Source of the DNA: Segatella copri
GTDB lineage: Bacteria > Bacteroidota > Bacteroidia > Bacteroidales > Bacteroidaceae
Reading direction: 5' to 3'
Length of the DNA stretch: 64,000 nt
Assembly (NCBI RefSeq): GCF_015074785.1
Contig: NZ_CP042464.1
Location: forward strand, 3,163,001 to 3,227,000
Positions within the stretch are counted from its first letter, which is position 1, and each line of letters opens with the position of its first letter. A model generated the notes under the pieces. It did not search any database. It saw only the letters and a program-made list of their open reading frames with translations, and was not told where the DNA came from. A program made the translations under genes and the position numbers. Of this stretch, positions 21,050-29,273 are shown piece after piece.

Positions 21050-22138
21050 ATGAAGAGTAACGGAAATAATTATTGTGTGATATTGGCGGGAGGTAAGGGC
21101 CGCAGACTCTGGCCTTGCAGCCGCAGCAACTATCCGAAGCAGTTTGTCGACTTCTTTGGAGTGGGGCGCACCCAGCTTCAGCAAACCTTTGACCGTATGG
21201 CAAAGATTGTGCCTGCCGACCATATATTTATCAACACAAATGAAGAATATGTTCAACTGGTAAAGGAACAGTTGCCTGAGGTTCCTGCAGAACGGATATT
21301 GGCGGAACCTATTCATCGCAATACGGCACCTAGCATGGCATGGGCCAATCATCGCATCTCGATGCTCAATCCTGATGCCTGCATCATCGCCACTCCTTCG
21401 GATCAGGCTATCTTCAATGAAGATGCTTTCCGGGAAAACGTATTGGAAGGTCTGGCTTTTGTGGCAGAACATGACCGTTTCCTGACGATGGGTGTGAAAC
21501 CAACCCGTCCTGAACCTGGATATGGATATATTCAGATGGGTGAAGCTATCGGCAACGGATTGTACAAGGTGCAGTCGTTTACAGAGAAACCGGAAAGAGA
21601 GTTTGCCAAGATTTTTGTAGAGAGTGGAGAGTTCTATTGGAATACGGGTTTATTCCTTTCTAATGTGAAGTATCTGCGTGAGTGTTTCTGCAAGATTCTG
21701 CCCCCTGTACTCCGTAATTACGATAAACAGTATCCCGAATTCAGTGTGGAGACAGAGAATGCATACATGAAAGAGAGCTTCTCTTCTTATCCTAATATAT
21801 CAGTAGATTTCGGAGTGCTTGACAAACCTAGCAATGTCTATATGATGAAGTGTGACTTCGGCTGGGCTGATCTGGGTACCTGGCACAGTATCTACGAGGC
21901 GATGCAGAAGAGCAGCGATGACAACGTGGTTGTTGACAGCGATGTGATGATGGAGAATTGTCACAACAATGTAATCAAGTTGCCTAAAGGAAAGCTGGCT
22001 GTATTGAACGGACTGGATGGTTTCATAGTAGCCGAGAATGACAATGTATTGTTGATATGCAAGAAAGAAGATTCTTCTGCCCTGGTGCGTAAATATGTAA
22101 ACGAGGTGCAGATGAAGAAAGGCGATGAGTTCGTCTAA
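21050..22138 (+). CDS. manC: Mannose-1-phosphate guanylyltransferase
   Basis: Makes GDP-mannose from mannose 1-phosphate and GTP for surface polysaccharides and fucose synthesis. The 362 residues begin with the nucleotidyltransferase signature AGGKGRRLWPCSRSNYPKQF. Further conserved parts are EPIHRNTAPSMAWA, ATPSDQAIF, PGYGYIQMG, FTEKPERE, WNTGLFLS and the metal/product region CDFGWADLGTWHS. The isomerase domain of bifunctional ManC enzymes is absent, so this is the short, monofunctional form. It is a single-gene unit with its own promoter and terminator. Confidence 0.93.
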   Translation: MKSNGNNYCVILAGGKGRRLWPCSRSNYPKQFVDFFGVGRTQLQQTFDRMAKIVPADHIFINTNEEYVQLVKEQLPEVPAERILAEPIHRNTAPSMAWANHRISMLNPDACIIATPSDQAIFNEDAFRENVLEGLAFVAEHDRFLTMGVKPTRPEPGYGYIQMGEAIGNGLYKVQSFTEKPEREFAKIFVESGEFYWNTGLFLSNVKYLRECFCKILPPVLRNYDKQYPEFSVETENAYMKESFSSYPNISVDFGVLDKPSNVYMMKCDFGWADLGTWHSIYEAMQKSSDDNVVVDSDVMMENCHNNVIKLPKGKLAVLNGLDGFIVAENDNVLLICKKEDSSALVRKYVNEVQMKKGDEFV

Positions 22139-22163
22139 GCAAGAGCTTATGAAATAAAGATAT

Positions 22164-22198
22164 AAAAAGAGCTGCGAAGCATATTCGCAGCTCTTTTT
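22164..22198 (+). terminator. Terminator of the GDP-mannose pyrophosphorylase gene
   Basis: Perfect 15-bp inverted repeat AAAAAGAGCTGCGAA / TTCGCAGCTCTTTTT with a 5-base loop. It can serve the minus-strand HIT gene as well. Confidence 0.9.
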
Positions 22199-22218
22199 AT
22201 GTTTGAAACTTCTTGCAT

Positions 22219-22620
22219 TTAAAGTTTCTTGAATTCTGTATAAATCTTATCAGCAATTTCCTTGAACTCTTCTTCTGTGAGTTTGAGATGCTCCTTGCGG
22301 AAGTTTACATCAGCTTCGCTGTTCATTGGGATGAGGTGGATATGGGCATGAGGAACCTCCAGACCCAAAACAACCTGCGCCACTTTCTTGCATGGGAAGG
22401 CTGCCTTGATAGCCTTGGCTACCTTCTTGGCGAAAACCTCAAACTCAGCCAGGTCTTTGTCTTCCATATCGAAGATGTAATCCACCTCCTTGCGGGGAAT
22501 TACCAGAGTATGACCTTTGCCGATAGGGCTAATGTCGAGGAAAGCATAGAACTTGTCGCTTTCTGCACACTTGTAGCTAGGAATCTCTCCTGCTGCAATC
22601 TTTGAAAAAATGCTTGCCAT
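22219..22620 (-). CDS. HIT family protein (histidine-triad nucleotide hydrolase)
   Basis: HIT proteins hydrolyse nucleoside phosphoramidates or dinucleoside polyphosphates in the cytosol. The 133 residues start MASIFSKIAAGEIPSYKCAE, have the GHTLVIPRKEVD strand, and end with the catalytic triad region VPHAHIHLIPM (H-x-H-x-H). Length and motif order fit the HinT/YcgG-like group. It lies downstream of greA on the same strand, but a terminator lies between them, so it is probably transcribed separately. Confidence 0.93.
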   Translation of the reverse strand: MASIFSKIAAGEIPSYKCAESDKFYAFLDISPIGKGHTLVIPRKEVDYIFDMEDKDLAEFEVFAKKVAKAIKAAFPCKKVAQVVLGLEVPHAHIHLIPMNSEADVNFRKEHLKLTEEEFKEIADKIYTEFKKL

Positions 22621-22749
22621 AATCGCTAATCAATTTATAATTAATAATTTATAATTTACAATTCATATTATCTTATTCTCTTTTTGATGTCGTTGCATCG
22701 GCTACTTTCATTTTCTATAGAGTATATCGGGTAGGCTTACATATAACAT

Positions 22750-22797
22750 AAAAGGAACCGTCATACGGGCATCGCTGCCGATATGATAGTTCCTTTT
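22750..22797 (-). terminator. Terminator of greA
   Basis: AAAAGGAAC at 22750 pairs with GTTCCTTTT ending at 22797, with further pairing inside the loop (CGTCAT/ATGATA region). It lies 9 bases from the greA stop. Confidence 0.8.
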
Positions 22798-22805
22798 ATT
22801 CCGTT

Positions 22806-23273
22806 TTATTCAAATGAAATCTTGTCGATGCGAAGGTTGATGGTGCCGCGAGGAATCTTGATTTCTGCAATCTCACCTACCTTCTTGTTGAGCAATCCCT
22901 GTGCAATAGGAGTCTTGATGGAAATCTTGCCTTCCTTCAAGTTTGCCTCGCTCTCGCTCACGATGGTATAAGTCATCTTTGCCTTGTTAGCCATGTTGGT
23001 CATCTCTACCTTCGACATAATCTGCACGCTGTCGGTGCTGAGCTGCTTGGTATCGATAATCTTGGCCTCGGCAATGGTGAGCTTCAGGCGATTGATCTTA
23101 TCTTCCAGATGAGCCTGTGCCTCTTTAGCGGCATCATACTCAGAATTCTCACTTAAATCACCCTTGTCGCGGGCTTCAGCAATTGCGGCTGATGCCTTAG
23201 GGCGCTCTACAGATACGAGCTGTTTCAGCTCAGCTACGAGTTTGTCGTAGCCTTCTTGTGACATGTAAGCCAT
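22806..23273 (-). CDS. greA: Transcription elongation factor GreA
   Basis: GreA rescues backtracked RNA polymerase by stimulating transcript cleavage. The 155 residues show the N-terminal coiled coil (about 1-75) with the acidic tip region ARDKGDLSENSEYDAAKE, then the C-terminal FKBP-like domain with YTIVSESEANLKEGKISIKTPIAQGLLNKKVGE. The start is preceded by a long leader (to about 23407) with its own promoter and a terminator-like hairpin, suggesting control by attenuation. Confidence 0.96.
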   Translation of the reverse strand: MAYMSQEGYDKLVAELKQLVSVERPKASAAIAEARDKGDLSENSEYDAAKEAQAHLEDKINRLKLTIAEAKIIDTKQLSTDSVQIMSKVEMTNMANKAKMTYTIVSESEANLKEGKISIKTPIAQGLLNKKVGEIAEIKIPRGTINLRIDKISFE

Positions 23274-23319
23274 AATTTTCTTGTTGTTTTAATGTTATTA
23301 ATAATCGGTTGGCAAGTAG

Positions 23320-23361
23320 CATAAAAAATAAAGAATTCCAGTGCCAGTGAAGCACCGGAAT
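23320..23361 (-). terminator. Terminator/attenuator hairpin in the greA leader
   Basis: On the minus strand ATTCCGGTGC pairs with GCACTGGAAT (10 bp, one G-U) over a 7-base loop, and TTTATTTTTTATG follows. It lies between the greA promoter and the greA start, and also after the stop of the upstream helicase gene. It can therefore end helicase transcripts and attenuate greA. Confidence 0.75.
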
Positions 23362-23413
23362 CCTATATCTGTATTTATGTCTCTTGTTTATCCTTTTGTG
23401 TATAATCCGAATG

Positions 23414-23445
23414 CAAAGATAGGACTTTATTTCCGTATTACCAAA
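23414..23445 (-). promoter_or_regulatory. Promoter of greA
   Basis: Minus-strand TATCTTTG (23414-23421) and TTTG (23442-23445) separated by exactly 20 bases. It lies just beyond the helicase stop at 23462. Confidence 0.8.
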
Positions 23446-23461
23446 TTTTTTGGGGGAAAAT

Positions 23462-26400
23462 TTAAAAATATCCTCCTTTTTCCTTCACATAGTTCATTAA
23501 TTCGCTAAAAATCTGATTATTGCGCAATATCTCCGGGTTGCCTGTCATAATCATCTGCTTTCGGGCACGGGTGATGGCTACGTTCAGCTTGCGGTCGATG
23601 ATGGCGCCGTCTTCTACGAAACTGTTGCCGGCAAGGAAGTCGAGCTGCCAGATGTTCTGGATGGTAAAACTGTAGACGATGACATCTCGCTGGCTGCCCT
23701 GGTACCGCTCTACGGTATCGATACTAATTTTCTCCAGTTCCGGAATACCGAGCTTTTCGATTCCTTTGCGCACCATGGCTATCTGGTTGCGGTAAGGAAC
23801 GATGACGCCTACCGTCTTCTTGGCATCGAAACGCTCTCCATAGAAGCGGTGGATGCGGCGAAGCAGGTCTACCACGATTGCTGCCTCGTTGGCATTGCTC
23901 TTATCGGATACATTCGGTTCCTTGCAGAACTCGGATGGAAGGAATATCATGCGGTGCTCCTTCAGCAGGTCGTCGAGCGCATCTTCTGATGGGAGAGTAT
24001 ATGACAGCTCCGTCTCCAACTGGTGTGGGCATGGCACGGGTTCCAGTTTCTCCCGACGGTAGAACATCCGGTTAGGAAACTCTGCAATCTCGGGATGCAT
24101 TCTGCCCTGGCGGCGCAGAATGCCGACGAATTCGCTGCGCTCTTCGTGATCTTCCCAATGAATCAGACGTTCGAAGAGGGAGTTGCGGCAGTTGGTAAGA
24201 CAGATGTCCTGCAGGATGCTCATGTCGATGATGCCACCTTTCTGACTGTCGTTGATGGTAGGAATACCTGAATCCTGCTCGCTCTGCTGCACCACGGCTG
24301 GCAACTGCTTGTAGTCGCCGATGAGGATGAACTTATCCACTGCTGATAAGAGACCGATGAGATTAGGCTCCAGTATCTGGCTCGACTCGTCGATGATGGC
24401 AAGCTTGAAGTGCTTCAGCGAGAAGATGAACGGCTTGGAGGTCATCATCGAAGTGGTGCCCACGATTACACGCGTTCCTATTATATATTGTTTGATGGCT
24501 TCGAGTTTCGGACAGTCGCTGATGGCTTTCTCTATCAGATAAGGGCGGAACCGCTCATCGCAGGAGTACTCGCTGCCGAGGCGAAGAAATGGGATGCCCG
24601 AATCTACCAGCATCTCGCAGATTTCATCTACGGCTCGGTTGGTATAACTCATCAGGAGGATGGAGGATGCAGGCTGCTGAGCCGTCTTGCCTCCCGAGGC
24701 GATGCTTTCTGCTGTCGGCATTCCCGTTCCATCGTTCAATGCTTCTTCTACCATAAACTTCAGGGCACGACTGGTCTTTCCTGTTCCCGGAGGTCCCACG
24801 AGCAGGAAGTAATCCTGTGCCTGCTTGGCACGGAGAATGATGTCGTCCAGTACATCATCGTAATGTCTGGTCAATGACAGCGAGGCGTCTCTTTGCGGGG
24901 CACGCTGCCCTAACAGCAGGTCGCGTTTCTCCTTGGGTGCACAGATAAACTGGTGCAGGTTACGTATGCTTCCGCCTGTTGATGCATCGCTCGTTCCATG
25001 TTCTATGGCGTAAGGCAGATTCATCTCGAAGATATCGGCATTCTGCTGTCCGTCGGTGAGATGCACCACAATCTCATCGCTGTGAATCTCCTGCAGTACA
25101 CCTTTATATAATATAGCCTTTCTCACATCGGGTTCTTCCTTCAGCTTGTAGGTATAGAGATACACCATGTCGCCGATACGGAAGTTGGGCAGGAAGTCCT
25201 TTCCCTGGTCGGGCACGTTCAGGGTGATGGTATCATATCCGCTTCCTGCGCTGCTCTGTTCCTTCCGGATGATGTGCAGGTCGGTATAGATATTGCCGGC
25301 ATCTTTCTTTTCGGCGAGTGGCATGGTCCAGAGGTCGGAACTGGATGTGTTCGTTCCTTCCTGTGCGCCCACCTTGCTGATCATCTGTTCCCGCAACACG
25401 AAGGTCATCATGCGGCAGAAGTAAGCCTCCTCTAATGGGGTGAGGTTGTGGAGCGGACTGGTGATGGCTTCTATCTGCGGCTTCAGATACTTGTTGTAAA
25501 AGAAGTCCTGGGTACCTGCCACATTCAAAACTTCGGGGGTAAATTCATTCAGTGCATGCTCGAATCCCTCCTTGGCTATCTCGAAGGAGGCGGCAACGAG
25601 CTGGTTGCGGTATTCGATGGCCTCCTTGAAGAGCTTTTGGTAATACGCTACCACCATCAGTCCGTCTTGCGGCTGATACTTGGAGTAGAGCAGACGGATA
25701 TTCACGCGGTCGTTGCTCAGCTTGAAGTTGTGCTGCAATACGCCATAGTAGAGCAGCAGCTGTACATAGTGGGGCTCCAGCTGATAACTGTGATAACCCG
25801 GATCTACCTGATGGGTTTCGATATTCATGTTGCGTCCCGATTTCTGCTCCACCAGCAGTTTGCAGTCGGTGGTCATCAGGTCCACACGTCCCTGTATGCC
25901 GAGTGCTTCGCAGACGAACGAAGGTTCGAGGATGGCTTTCTTCCTGTCGTAAAGACTTTCGCCACGGAAGGCTGACATCTGTGCCTGCGATGCGGTGCGG
26001 GGAAAGAGAATATCCACTACCTGCTGCAGATTGAATGCCTGCTGGTTGGCATCGGTATAGAATTTCTTGGCATCAAACCAGGGACAGGTGCAGAACTCCA
26101 GTGCTTTCTCCCTGAAATTCGTCTTTATGGTTTCGTTCATCTGGTATTTGCCGTTTGTATTGATGATGTCATCCAGCGCCGCACCGGCAAAGTTACCGAG
26201 CAGGGTAGCCTGGGTGTTGGCGCGGGGCTTCATCTGGTTCAGCAGATAGAGCAGGGGATGATGACCGAAAGCCGTGAAGCAGGTGGCGATACTACTGATA
26301 TCTACCAGATAATCGGGTTCTACCACGATGAGTCGGGGGGTGATGACGGGCTGCTTTACCTGACAGTCGAGCAGGTTGAGCTGCATACCTTCCTTCAGGA

Positions 26401-26947
26401 TATCCCAGAGGTAGGTATGGTCGATATGGTTCTCTTCATCTTTCAGTTGAACGAGATATTCCTCTTCGTCAGCATCTTGGTCAATATCCACGCGGATGAA
26501 ATCGCTGTCCCAGTTCTTCACGATGCAGCGGATGCGGCGGTTGTTGATTTCCAGTCCTTTCTGATAAGGGCGGTTGGTATGGGGAATGAGCACGTTCAGC
26601 TCGTGGGGAACATCCACTCCGAATACGGCAGAGATGAAGATGGCTAGGGCACGTGCATCATATTTCAAATCTTCGCTTGAGAGTGGTTCCTGCGAATTAC
26701 TGTGCCGGCGCATGGTCTGGATGGCAATCTTGTCTGCCACCTTGATGCCGTGAGCCTTACAGAGATAATCCACCTGGGAGAAAAGGTTACCGAAAGCCTG
26801 TTTCGTTTCCTTCACTCCTTCGTGGCAGCAGAGGATGAGCGTATCGTGCATCATCTTGTTGCGTGTCTTCGGCTCCAGTTCGGGGAGTATCAAAAGTTCT
26901 CTTACCCTAAGGAAGAGTTCTGCGGCGCTGATATTGTTTTGATTCAT
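23462..26947 (-). CDS. Dna2-like protein: PD-(D/E)XK nuclease plus superfamily 1 helicase
   Basis: A 1161-residue protein. The helicase half has Walker A GPPGTGKT (near 715), motif II DESSQILEP (near 857), GDYKQLPAVVQQ, GRMHPEIAEFPNRMFY, and motifs V/VI VERYQGSQRDVIVYSFT and NVAITRARKQMIMTG. This is the UPF1/Dna2 branch of superfamily 1. The N-terminal half contains GRVDLMTTDCKLLVEQKSG near 360, fitting the D-x(n)-E-x-K core of Cas4/Dna2-type nucleases. The likely role is DNA end processing, repair or replication. A conserved Cys cluster for the Fe-S site of true Dna2 was not clearly found. It is a single gene with an AT-rich upstream region shared with another gene near 30318. Confidence 0.85.
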   Translation of the reverse strand: MNQNNISAAELFLRVRELLILPELEPKTRNKMMHDTLILCCHEGVKETKQAFGNLFSQVDYLCKAHGIKVADKIAIQTMRRHSNSQEPLSSEDLKYDARALAIFISAVFGVDVPHELNVLIPHTNRPYQKGLEINNRRIRCIVKNWDSDFIRVDIDQDADEEEYLVQLKDEENHIDHTYLWDILKEGMQLNLLDCQVKQPVITPRLIVVEPDYLVDISSIATCFTAFGHHPLLYLLNQMKPRANTQATLLGNFAGAALDDIINTNGKYQMNETIKTNFREKALEFCTCPWFDAKKFYTDANQQAFNLQQVVDILFPRTASQAQMSAFRGESLYDRKKAILEPSFVCEALGIQGRVDLMTTDCKLLVEQKSGRNMNIETHQVDPGYHSYQLEPHYVQLLLYYGVLQHNFKLSNDRVNIRLLYSKYQPQDGLMVVAYYQKLFKEAIEYRNQLVAASFEIAKEGFEHALNEFTPEVLNVAGTQDFFYNKYLKPQIEAITSPLHNLTPLEEAYFCRMMTFVLREQMISKVGAQEGTNTSSSDLWTMPLAEKKDAGNIYTDLHIIRKEQSSAGSGYDTITLNVPDQGKDFLPNFRIGDMVYLYTYKLKEEPDVRKAILYKGVLQEIHSDEIVVHLTDGQQNADIFEMNLPYAIEHGTSDASTGGSIRNLHQFICAPKEKRDLLLGQRAPQRDASLSLTRHYDDVLDDIILRAKQAQDYFLLVGPPGTGKTSRALKFMVEEALNDGTGMPTAESIASGGKTAQQPASSILLMSYTNRAVDEICEMLVDSGIPFLRLGSEYSCDERFRPYLIEKAISDCPKLEAIKQYIIGTRVIVGTTSMMTSKPFIFSLKHFKLAIIDESSQILEPNLIGLLSAVDKFILIGDYKQLPAVVQQSEQDSGIPTINDSQKGGIIDMSILQDICLTNCRNSLFERLIHWEDHEERSEFVGILRRQGRMHPEIAEFPNRMFYRREKLEPVPCPHQLETELSYTLPSEDALDDLLKEHRMIFLPSEFCKEPNVSDKSNANEAAIVVDLLRRIHRFYGERFDAKKTVGVIVPYRNQIAMVRKGIEKLGIPELEKISIDTVERYQGSQRDVIVYSFTIQNIWQLDFLAGNSFVEDGAIIDRKLNVAITRARKQMIMTGNPEILRNNQIFSELMNYVKEKGGYF

Positions 26948-26952
26948 AGGCT

Positions 26953-27015
26953 ACAAAGTTACGAAAATTATAACTACTCTTATAATAAAGGTATTTATAA
27001 TTATTGATAATTAAC
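26953..27015 (-). repeat. Upstream repeat, copy 1 (ahead of the helicase)
   Basis: 63 bases matching 30318-30380 with about eight differences, the last 35 bases identical. It begins with a -7-like CAAAGTTA (minus-strand TAACTTTG) close to the helicase start. Confidence 0.8.
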
Positions 27016-27069
27016 TGTTGAACAGGAATGCGTATTTAAGGAAATTTAGGGCGTTCGTGCCAAAAAGTG

Positions 27070-27077
27070 TATCTTTG
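27070..27077 (+). promoter_or_regulatory. -7 elements upstream of the guanine deaminase gene
   Basis: TATCTTTG at 27070 and TATATTTG at 27134 both fit TAnnTTTG upstream of the start at 27192. Neither has a clear TTTG at 19-21 bases, so which one is used is open. Confidence 0.4.
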
Positions 27078-27191
27078 CAGCAAAAGTACTAAAAAATAAC
27101 GCAAGAAATGCTTACCGTATCATTTCTTTTTTGTATATTTGTAGCCCCCAATTGAAAAGAAGGGGTATTATTAATCTAAAAATATTAAACA

Positions 27192-27659
27192 ATGACAAAA
27201 GAAGAATTGATGCATAGAGCCATTGAGCTCTCAAAGAATAGCGTGAAGACGGGGGGCGGACCTTTTGGTGCTGTGATTGCCAAGGACGGTATTATCATCG
27301 CTGAGGCTTCCAACAGTGTAACCATCGACCTCGACCCTACGGCTCATGCCGAAGTGAACTGTATCCGACAGGCTACCCGCAAACTGAAGACCTTCAATCT
27401 GGAAGGTTGCGAAATCTATACCTCTTGCGAGCCATGCCCGATGTGTCTGGGTGCTATCTACTGGGCACATCTCGACCGCATCTATTATGCCAACGACCGG
27501 AAGGATGCGGCAAAGATAGGTTTCGATGATGAGTTTATCTACGAGGAGATAGACCGCAAGATAGAAGACCGCCACAAGCCGATGATTGCCCTGATGCGCG
27601 ATGAGGCGCTCGGTGCCTTCCGCATGTGGGAGGAAAATGCGGAAAAGACGGAGTATTAA
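27192..27659 (+). CDS. guaD: Guanine deaminase (CDA-fold nucleoside/base deaminase)
   Basis: Probably converts guanine to xanthine. The 155 residues have the cytidine-deaminase-fold zinc motifs HAEVNCIRQA and PCPMCLGAIYW, and a C-terminal part close in length and style to the short GuaD of Bacillus (GFDDEFIYEEI, ending in acidic residues). Neighbours support purine salvage: a xanthine/uracil-type permease follows and a xanthine phosphoribosyltransferase lies 4.6 kb away. A broader nucleoside deaminase is the main alternative; tRNA adenosine deaminase is less likely because of the C-terminal sequence. Confidence 0.8.
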   Translation: MTKEELMHRAIELSKNSVKTGGGPFGAVIAKDGIIIAEASNSVTIDLDPTAHAEVNCIRQATRKLKTFNLEGCEIYTSCEPCPMCLGAIYWAHLDRIYYANDRKDAAKIGFDDEFIYEEIDRKIEDRHKPMIALMRDEALGAFRMWEENAEKTEY

Positions 27660-27670
27660 TGAGATAAGAT

Positions 27671-27716
27671 AAAAAGGGAAGGTTGCACGGAATATGAACC
27701 GCAGCCTTCCTTTTTT
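27671..27716 (+). terminator. Terminator of the guanine deaminase gene
   Basis: AAAAGGGAAGGTTGC pairs with GCAGCCTTCCTTTTTT across a 14-base loop. Confidence 0.85.
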
Positions 27717-27792
27717 CGTAGATTCTTCTTGTATTCTATCATGCGGGATAGAGAAAAATGGAGAAAAGGAACGATTTCTCAGATTTTCTTTG

Positions 27793-27800
27793 TAATTTTG
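27793..27800 (+). promoter_or_regulatory. -7 element of the NCS2 permease gene
   Basis: TAATTTTG fits TAnnTTTG. Transcription would start near 27807, downstream of the far ATG at 27758, which supports the start at 27866. Confidence 0.6.
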
Positions 27801-27865
27801 CCGCCAAATTCAGAAAAGACCCTGAATTGATGGACAATGGAAATTCTCTAATTATTATAACGACA

Positions 27866-29173
27866 ATGGAACAGTCAATAGAAAATCTCTACAAATTAGA
27901 CGGCAGAGTGCCCGTAGGTAAAGCACTCCCATTTGGCCTTCAGCATGTGCTGGCGATGTTCGTCAGCAATATTGCGCCAATCATGATTCTCGCTGGTGCG
28001 ATAGGTCTGGACAGTTCGATGAGCGCCGTGCTTATCCAGAACTGTATGGTCATAGCTGGTATCGGTACCTTGGTGCAGCTTTATCCGGTATGGCGTATCG
28101 GTTCTCGCCTTCCTATCGTGATGGGTATCTCCTTCACCTTCCTTTCACTTGCCATCGCCATTGCCGGTGCTCATGGTATGGGTACTTTGATAGGCGCTGT
28201 CATCATTGGTGGTCTGGTAGAAGGAACACTCGGACTTTTCGCCAAGTATTGGATCAAGCTCATTCCGCCTGTAGTAGCCGCTACCGTGGTAACAGCCATC
28301 GGTTTCTCGCTCCTTCCTGTTGGTGCCAACTCTTTTGCGGGTGGTCAGGGTGCAGCTGATTTCGGTAGCATGAACAACTGGGTTGTGGGTTCTGTCACTT
28401 TGCTGGCTTGTCTGCTTTGTCAGATTTTCGCCAAGGGTTTCTTGCGTTCACTCTCTGTATTGGTAGGACTGCTGGTAGGTTATGTTCTGGCTCTGTTTAT
28501 GGGAATGATAGATTTCAGTGGACTTTCTGGTCTCTCTATCGTAGCTTTGCCAAAGATTTTGCCATTCACTCCTGAATTCAATATCGGTGCTATTCTCTCG
28601 GTGGTAGCAGTATATCTGGTTTCTGCCACAGAGACGATTGGTGATACTTCTGCGCTCTGCAACAGTGCGTTGAAGCGTGATCCTAAGACCAAGGAGATGG
28701 GAGCGGCAGTCTGCTGCGATGGTTTCGTAAGTTCGGTTTCCGGTCTTTTCGGTTGTACTCCTATCACTTCTTTCAGCCAGAATGTGGGTTTGGCAGCGAT
28801 GTCAGGAGTAGTGAACCGCTTTACCATTGCCATGGGTGCCATCATCATGATTATCGGTGGTATCTTCCCAGCTATCGGTTATGTATTGACTACGATTCCT
28901 CAGGCTGTATTGGGCGGCTGTACCATCATGATGTTTGGTAGCATCCTCTTTGCCGGTTTCGGCATGATGGCGCGTACAGGCTTCTCTCAGCGCAACATGG
29001 TCATCGTGAGCCTCTCGCTCAGCGTTGGTCTCGGATTCACATCTGCAACAGGTATGTTCAACATCTTCCCAGAGATTGTGCGCACCGTTTTTGCAGATAA
29101 CTGTGTGGCAGTAGTCTTCCTGCTCGCCGTTATCCTGAACCTCGTGTTGCCGAAGAATCTGGATAAGGCATAA
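27866..29173 (+). CDS. NCS2 family purine/pyrimidine permease
   Basis: A membrane transporter for xanthine, uracil or a related base, using proton symport. From the chosen ATG at 27866 it has 435 residues with about 12-14 hydrophobic segments. The conserved NCS2 parts are GLQHVLAMFVSNIAPIMILAG, SATETIGDTSALCNSA (the family QxxxT region around SATETIGD) and a CTPITSFSQNVG segment typical of the xanthine/uric acid branch. The frame extends upstream to 27758, but that section is hydrophilic, unlike the family, and precedes the likely promoter. Next to guaD it probably imports purine bases. Confidence 0.88.
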   Translation: MEQSIENLYKLDGRVPVGKALPFGLQHVLAMFVSNIAPIMILAGAIGLDSSMSAVLIQNCMVIAGIGTLVQLYPVWRIGSRLPIVMGISFTFLSLAIAIAGAHGMGTLIGAVIIGGLVEGTLGLFAKYWIKLIPPVVAATVVTAIGFSLLPVGANSFAGGQGAADFGSMNNWVVGSVTLLACLLCQIFAKGFLRSLSVLVGLLVGYVLALFMGMIDFSGLSGLSIVALPKILPFTPEFNIGAILSVVAVYLVSATETIGDTSALCNSALKRDPKTKEMGAAVCCDGFVSSVSGLFGCTPITSFSQNVGLAAMSGVVNRFTIAMGAIIMIIGGIFPAIGYVLTTIPQAVLGGCTIMMFGSILFAGFGMMARTGFSQRNMVIVSLSLSVGLGFTSATGMFNIFPEIVRTVFADNCVAVVFLLAVILNLVLPKNLDKA

Positions 29174-29194
29174 TAAGTGAAGATATTTATATAT

Positions 29195-29238
29195 AAAAAG
29201 GTGCAACTCACAAGTAAGAAAGTGAGTTGCACCTTTTT
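29195..29238. terminator. Bidirectional terminator
   Basis: AAAAGGTGCAACTCAC pairs perfectly with GTGAGTTGCACCTTTT over a 10-base loop. It lies between the converging permease and esterase genes. Confidence 0.92.
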
Positions 29239-29273
29239 TGCTATAAACTGTTAACTATAAACTATTAACTAAA

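Noticed and set aside
27758..27865. N-terminal extension of the NCS2 permease from the ATG at 27758
   Set aside because: It precedes the likely transcription start (TAATTTTG at 27793) and its residues do not fit the family.
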